18,469 nt of DNA from an uncultured Lachnospiraceae bacterium (GTDB lineage: Bacteria; Bacillota; Clostridia; Lachnospirales; Lachnospiraceae), in NCBI GenBank assembly GCA_902803155.1, contig CADCOU010000049.1, positions 1 through 18,469 on the forward strand. The letters are read 5' to 3'. Below the pieces are notes generated by a model. The model saw nothing but the letters and a program-made list of their open reading frames with translations. It had not been told where the DNA came from and made no database searches. Below are positions 14,390 to 18,469 of the stretch, piece after piece (position 1 is the first letter of the stretch; each line of letters opens with the position of its first letter). Both the position numbers and the translations under genes were made by a program.

Positions 14390-16468
14390 TCAGACTGGCG
14401 TTTTCTTCCCTGTGGATGTCCTGTCTGATTTTTTCCTGTAAAACTGTGATGCATACCTGTAGAACGGCAGCATCTGATCCTGGTTATCCGTTTCTTTCAC
14501 CTGCATAGTGAATCTGGCCACATAGTTCTTTAGCTTGGACAGATACTCGTCGGACGAAACTGTCCCATCTACCACATAGTTCAGTCCCTTCTCCCAGCTT
14601 GCGGTAAAAGCAGGACTAAGGAGCTGTCGTATGCTGCACCGGACCACATCATAGATCATCTCCCCCATCAGGGTCGGGGTCAGGATCTGCGTCTTTTTGT
14701 TCAGTGAGATATACCGGTTCTTTACCAGTTTCTTCAGGATCTCAGCGCGGGTGGCACTGGTGCCGATCCCGGATGAGCGGATCTGCTCGCGCAGTTCCTC
14801 TTCTTCGATCAGCTGTCCTGCATTTTCCATGGCAAGGATCATGGAACCGGAATTGTACCGCTTCGGAGGAGAAGTTTTCCCTTCCCGGATCTCGAATGCC
14901 GTAAGCGGTAAGACATCTCCCTTTTTCAGTCTTTCTAATTCTGCGAGAAGAAGCGGGCTGTTTTCATTTTCCGGCTCCCGGCTCTCTGCATTCTCTTCAA
15001 CCGATTCCGCAGAAGATGCTCCTTTTCCGGCCGGATCTTTCTCCGGTTTTTTCATGACCGCAAGATATCCTTCCTTTTCCGGTATCCTGAACGTAGAGAA
15101 GAACTTCTCCCCTCTGCGCTCCAGTGTCAGACTGACCCTCCTGTACTCTGCGGGAGGATAGAATATGCCGAGAAAACGCTTCACGATCTGGCAGTATACG
15201 CCGAAAGCAGTCGAAGAAAGGCTTCTGACCGCGGCAGTCTGCCCTGTCGGGATGATCGCGTAATGGTCGGTGATCTGCGCATCGTTGACATATCTGGTGC
15301 GTGAGATGGTCTTCCATCTGCCTGCCCGGAGCGCTTCTTCCGCATAGTCCGCCGCGGGAGAAAAGCTTTTCAGACCGGAGATGTTTTTATGGATCTCTTT
15401 GGCGATCGCGGAAGACAGGACTCTTGCGTCCGTCCTTGGATACGTGGTCAGCTTTTTCTCATACAGCTCCTGCGCGATATTCAGTGTCTGGTCCGGACTG
15501 ATCCGGAACATGCGGCTGCAGTCATTCTGCAGTTCGGCCAGATTATAGAGCAGGGGCGGATTCTTCTTCTCTTTCTTTTTCTCAATGGCAGAGACCGATG
15601 CATCCCACGGCCCCGGATCCGGTATATCGCCCTTCACTTCTTCGATCAGAGAAACAGCGTCCTTTCTCTCACGAAATCCGTTCTCTTTATATAATACCGG
15701 GCTTCCGAACCTGGAGGATCCCTCGACAGCACGCCATTCACTGTGAAAAAGGATGCCGCCCGCGGAGGGACATGCAATGACACGATAAAACGGTGTCTCG
15801 GTGAACTGTCGGATCTCCCTCTCTCTGGAGACAATCATCCCAAGGACACAGGTCATGACACGTCCGACCGCTATCACACAGTTCTTCTCACCGAGAAAAC
15901 CGGCCATTGATCTTCCGTACCGGAGTGTCAGCGCCCTGGAAAAATTGATGCCCATCAGATAGTCTTCCTGCGCGCGCAGGTAGGCTGCGTCAGAGAGCGT
16001 ATCATAGGCACTCAGATCCTTTGCTTCCCTCACGCCGCGTAGGATCTCTTCCTCCGTCTGCGAATCGATCCAGACTCTTTTCTCTTCCTTTCCGCTGACG
16101 CCGGCTTCCTGCCTCACCAGGCGATAGATGTATTCCCCTTCTCTTCCCGAGTCCGTACAGACATAGATACAGTCTATGTCGGATCTGTTCAGCAGCTTTC
16201 GGACTACGGAGAACTGTTTAGAAGAAGACCGGATTATTTCATAACGGAAAGTATCCGGGAGAAACGGGATTGTCTCGAAACTCCACCGTTTGTATTTTTC
16301 ATCATAGGCATCCGGATAACTCATGGTTACCAGATGTCCTACGCACCAGGTTACGACTATGCTGCCTGATTCCTGATAGCCTTCGTATCTGGTCATAGAT
16401 TCACCGAGTGCCTTTGCGAATTCCTGCGCGACACTCGGTTTTTCTGCGATAAATAAAGATTTCCCCAT
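14390..16468 (-). CDS. topB: DNA topoisomerase III (type IA)
   Basis: This type IA enzyme relaxes and decatenates DNA through single-strand passage. Over 692 residues: the TOPRIM domain has FIAEKPSVA (E9) and CTDSGREGEYIYR (104-116), where the usual DxDREGE reads DSGREGE, a variant I recall from other TopB-like proteins. SQT occurs at 136-138. The catalytic tyrosine is Y343 in TTYPRTDARVL. Later motifs are DHYAIIPTG (401-409) and GIGTSATRAEIL (568-579). A charged low-complexity insert lies at about 474-505. No C-terminal Cys zinc fingers follow, and the protein ends in a basic tail. The ATG has only a weak AAGAAA-type ribosome site. It starts 32 bases after the asd stop. Confidence 0.93.
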   Translation of the reverse strand: MGKSLFIAEKPSVAQEFAKALGESMTRYEGYQESGSIVVTWCVGHLVTMSYPDAYDEKYKRWSFETIPFLPDTFRYEIIRSSSKQFSVVRKLLNRSDIDCIYVCTDSGREGEYIYRLVRQEAGVSGKEEKRVWIDSQTEEEILRGVREAKDLSAYDTLSDAAYLRAQEDYLMGINFSRALTLRYGRSMAGFLGEKNCVIAVGRVMTCVLGMIVSREREIRQFTETPFYRVIACPSAGGILFHSEWRAVEGSSRFGSPVLYKENGFRERKDAVSLIEEVKGDIPDPGPWDASVSAIEKKKEKKNPPLLYNLAELQNDCSRMFRISPDQTLNIAQELYEKKLTTYPRTDARVLSSAIAKEIHKNISGLKSFSPAADYAEEALRAGRWKTISRTRYVNDAQITDHYAIIPTGQTAAVRSLSSTAFGVYCQIVKRFLGIFYPPAEYRRVSLTLERRGEKFFSTFRIPEKEGYLAVMKKPEKDPAGKGASSAESVEENAESREPENENSPLLLAELERLKKGDVLPLTAFEIREGKTSPPKRYNSGSMILAMENAGQLIEEEELREQIRSSGIGTSATRAEILKKLVKNRYISLNKKTQILTPTLMGEMIYDVVRCSIRQLLSPAFTASWEKGLNYVVDGTVSSDEYLSKLKNYVARFTMQVKETDNQDQMLPFYRYASQFYRKKSDRTSTGKKTPV

Positions 16469-16500
16469 CTGATTTTCTTGCGTACTCTCTTCAGATCAGA

Positions 16501-17583
16501 TTATTTCGCGGTGATGTATCCCAGCGAAACCAGGGTTTCGGCGCAGAGGACAGCGCCTCCCGCAGCTCCTCTGAGTGTATTGTGCGAAAGACCGATGAAT
16601 TTCCAGTCATACACGCTATCTTCACGGAGACGACCGATCGTTACGCCCATACCGCCTTCATAGTCTACATCCAGCTTCACCTGCGGACGGTCGCATTCCT
16701 CCAGATAGCGGATAAACTGTTTCGGCGCACTCGGAAGATCATGTTCCTGCGGATAACCTCGGTAGGAAACAAGCTTCTCAATCAGCTGCTCCTTTGTCGG
16801 GTTCTTGCGGAACTTCACGAATACAGATGCGGTATGTCCGTTCAGGACCGGAATGCGCACGCACTGGCAGGTGATGACCGGTTCGTCCGCGCAGACGATC
16901 TCACCGTTCTCAACATGTCCGAATACACGGAGCGGTTCCTTCTCACTCTTCTCTTCCTCGCCTCCGATGTAAGGGATAACGTTCCCCTCCATCTCTGGCC
17001 AGTCCTTAAAGGTTTTGCCTGCACCGGAGATAGCCTGGTACGTCGACGCGACTACTTCATACGGTTCGAACTCTTTCCAGGCTGCAAGCGCAGGAGTATA
17101 GGACTGGATCGAACAGTTTGGCTTGACGGCAATGAATCCTCTCTTTGTGCCGAGTCTCTTCTTCTGTGCGTCGATCACATTGAAATGATCCAGATTGATC
17201 TCCGGGATCACCATCGGGACATCCGGCGTCCAGCGGTGTGCGCTGTTGTTGGAGACGACCGGAGTCTCTGTCTTCGCATAATCCTCTTCGATCTGACGGA
17301 TCTCATCCTTTGTCATGTCAACCGCAGAGAAGACCATGTCCACGCGGGAAGATACTTCCTCCACTTCATTGACATTGTAAAGGACCATGTTCTTCACAGC
17401 CTCAGGCATGGCAGAGTCCATCTTCCATCTGCCTCCGACTGCTTCTTCATATGTCTTTCCTTTTGAACGCGGACTGGCCGCAAGAACCTCAATCTGAAAA
17501 TACGGATGATCAGACAGAAGAGTGACGAAACGCTGTCCGACCATTCCGGTCGCTCCCAGGATACCTACTTTTAATTTTCCCAT
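16501..17583 (-). CDS. asd: Aspartate-semialdehyde dehydrogenase
   Basis: Asd reduces L-aspartyl-4-phosphate with NADPH to aspartate semialdehyde, the branch-point precursor of lysine/diaminopimelate, threonine and methionine. The 360-residue protein has the dinucleotide-binding GATGMVGQRF (10-19), SNNSAHRW (111-118), the catalytic Cys157 in KPNCSIQS, Q183 in TYQAISGAG, and H250 in LNGHTASV. PNCSI and the overall length fit the archaeal/fungal-type branch of the family, not the E. coli type. ATG start, GAGGGG about 8 bases upstream. It has a clear promoter 40-70 bases upstream and is the first gene of the asd-topB-parEC run. The leader is only about 36 bases, too short for a lysine riboswitch. 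Confidence 0.97.
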   Translation of the reverse strand: MGKLKVGILGATGMVGQRFVTLLSDHPYFQIEVLAASPRSKGKTYEEAVGGRWKMDSAMPEAVKNMVLYNVNEVEEVSSRVDMVFSAVDMTKDEIRQIEEDYAKTETPVVSNNSAHRWTPDVPMVIPEINLDHFNVIDAQKKRLGTKRGFIAVKPNCSIQSYTPALAAWKEFEPYEVVASTYQAISGAGKTFKDWPEMEGNVIPYIGGEEEKSEKEPLRVFGHVENGEIVCADEPVITCQCVRIPVLNGHTASVFVKFRKNPTKEQLIEKLVSYRGYPQEHDLPSAPKQFIRYLEECDRPQVKLDVDYEGGMGVTIGRLREDSVYDWKFIGLSHNTLRGAAGGAVLCAETLVSLGYITAK

Positions 17584-17626
17584 AATCTACACCCCTCTTA
17601 ATAATGAAAACTACTATATCTTGAAA

Positions 17627-17655
17627 AGAGTAAAACGAAATCCACAATATGTCAA
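17627..17655 (-). promoter_or_regulatory. Promoter of the asd-topB-parE-parC operon
   Basis: On the minus strand, a perfect TTGACA (17655-17650) is followed after 17 bases by TACTCT (17632-17627), a weak -10 that keeps the key T, A and final T. The predicted start near 17620 gives a leader of about 36 bases. A second AT-rich hexamer, TATAGT, further downstream has no matching -35. Confidence 0.6.
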
Positions 17656-17678
17656 GAATCTGAGGGGCGGACACGCTG

Positions 17679-17694
17679 ATTTCCGCTCGGAAAT
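17679..17694. repeat. 16-base palindrome upstream of the asd promoter
   Basis: ATTTCCGCTCGGAAAT has 7-bp arms around a 2-base centre. It sits about 23 bases upstream of the asd -35 box and downstream of the previous gene's terminator. The position fits an activator or repressor site, but no regulator is identified and it could be chance. Confidence 0.35.
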
Positions 17695-17712
17695 ACATCA
17701 TAATAAAAGAAA

Positions 17713-17746
17713 GACTGCCGCAGGTGTGAAAACACCTGCGGCAGTC
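17713..17746 (-). terminator. Intrinsic terminator of the SH3b gene
   Basis: A perfect 15-bp GC-rich stem (17713-17727 with 17732-17746) closes a 4-base loop. On the minus strand it is followed by TTTCTTTTATTATG. It lies about 67 bases after the stop codon of the SH3b gene and separates that gene from the asd promoter. Confidence 0.92.
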
Positions 17747-17813
17747 CGCTTGTCTCTTACCTTCAAAGCAGCCGGATATTTACATATCCATTCTGACAGT
17801 GATCAGATCTAAT

Positions 17814-18469
17814 TTACCAGACCTGATTGAAGATATCGCCGTTGGAATCGATAAAGGTTCCGTCTCCCTGCGGGAAGTACTCGACACCTGCCGTATCGAC
17901 ATAATGTCCGTTCAGATTCGCAACCTGCACGGGTCTTCCTGAACCCTGGGAAACGAGGCCGTGATTATCTTGTCCTTCCGGTGCGTTCGGGGCCGGCGGA
18001 TTGCTGTAAAGGGTGGAACCGTCTGCACCGGCATAAGCTCCGCCTTCGGAAGAATAATACTGGATCCAGCCGGAAGAATAATAAGATCCGTCACTGTAAG
18101 GAGTCAGTACTTCGGTGGTGCCGTTCAGGCGGTAAACGGTAAACGATTCGCCGGTCGGCTTCAGGCCGGAATCCTGGGAAGCAGGCCTGTAGGTCGTAAA
18201 TGCTTCTCCGCCTTCAGACTGCAGCATATGGTCATTCAGCCAGGTATACTTTGTTCCGCTCTTGTCGCGCCATATTCCGTCTGTTCCCTTGTAGATAGAC
18301 ACGGCGGTTCCGGACTGTGCATAGATGGTGGTAACAGCTCCGGTATAGGAGACTTCTTCGGAAGTCTTCTTCTCTTCTTTCACTGCAGGCTGCGTATCGG
18401 ACAGGAAGGATGCGGAAACATATCCGGTCTTTCCGTCATAGGAGACCTGGTACCATCCGATATCCTGGC
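17814..18469 (-). CDS. SH3b-domain surface protein with aromatic repeats, 5' end outside the window
   Basis: The frame stays open to the right edge, so the start is missing; 217 residues are visible. The first 22 or so (W5, YVSASFL) are the end of a bacterial SH3b domain of the wall- or peptide-binding type, upstream of a GTG at 18381-18383 that would otherwise pass for a start. A charged linker (about 26-38) follows. The rest is rich in Tyr, Gly, Ser and Asp and contains repeats of the form aromatic-x-D-x-x-G-x-x-aromatic at 66-74, 189-197 and 205-213, plus a looser Y145-Y154 copy. A Pro/Asn/Gly stretch (156-170) separates two parts. No membrane segment or sortase signal is visible at the C-terminus. 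An extracellular location is inferred. Function unknown. Confidence 0.8.
   Translation of the reverse strand, partial: QDIGWYQVSYDGKTGYVSASFLSDTQPAVKEEKKTSEEVSYTGAVTTIYAQSGTAVSIYKGTDGIWRDKSGTKYTWLNDHMLQSEGGEAFTTYRPASQDSGLKPTGESFTVYRLNGTTEVLTPYSDGSYYSSGWIQYYSSEGGAYAGADGSTLYSNPPAPNAPEGQDNHGLVSQGSGRPVQVANLNGHYVDTAGVEYFPQGDGTFIDSNGDIFNQVW

Noticed and set aside
16582..17466. Plus-strand open frame of 294 codons opposite asd
   Set aside because: It is fully antisense to a well-conserved enzyme gene and its translation resembles no family.
17584..17713. Lysine riboswitch or other amino-acid riboswitch before asd
   Set aside because: The predicted leader is about 36 bases and no riboswitch core fits between terminator, promoter and start codon.

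Overview
The window carries bacterial housekeeping genes, all read from the minus strand, at a GC content I judge by eye to be near 50%. The order rimP-nusA-ylxR-ylxQ-infB-rbfA-nrnA-truB-ribF-rpsO, with an L7Ae-type ylxQ and a DHH phosphoesterase between rbfA and truB, is typical of Firmicutes, specifically Clostridia. The RbfA N-terminus (RKNSIKNIRIN), the archaeal/fungal-type Asd and the SH3b surface protein next door suggest Lachnospiraceae or a close relative. No tRNA, rRNA, CRISPR array, insertion sequence or phage gene is visible, and no gene-free stretch exceeds 300 bases.

In transcription order (right to left): (1) 18469-17814 is the 3' part of a secreted-looking SH3b protein, followed by a strong intrinsic terminator at 17713-17746. 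(2) A TTGACA-type promoter at 17627-17655 starts a likely operon asd, topB, a left-handed beta-helix protein, parE and parC. Its gaps are 20-41 bases. It joins a lysine/threonine/methionine pathway enzyme to a type IA topoisomerase and both subunits of a topoisomerase IV-like enzyme. (3) After parC, a 160-base gap (9286-9445) holds a candidate promoter and a perfect 13-bp hairpin in the rimP leader. The rimP/nusA/infB operon follows, down to ribF, with gaps of 6 to 47 bases or overlaps of 4 and 8 bases. It covers 30S maturation (RimP, RbfA), transcription elongation and termination (NusA), translation initiation (IF2), RNA-binding accessory proteins (YlxR, YlxQ), nanoRNA turnover (NrnA), tRNA pseudouridylation (TruB) and FMN/FAD synthesis (RibF). 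(4) A near-consensus promoter at the end of ribF gives rpsO its own transcript, with an 80-90 base leader that folds into a terminator-like hairpin and is a candidate for S15 feedback. rpsO ends at a hairpin at 124-155, beside a second long stem-loop at 75-120.

Half of the ten genes in the rimP-rpsO block start with GTG or TTG, including infB and rbfA (both TTG). Several proteins have extra low-complexity regions: a duplicated 24-residue repeat in the IF2 linker, an acidic Tyr/Gly repeat tail on NusA and an acidic insert in TopB. I did not find a wholly new multi-gene system. The items most worth checking are the regulatory leaders, the repeat expansions, the GlmU-like acyltransferase inside the topoisomerase operon, the Gly84 in the ParC quinolone pocket, and the aromatic repeats of the SH3b protein.
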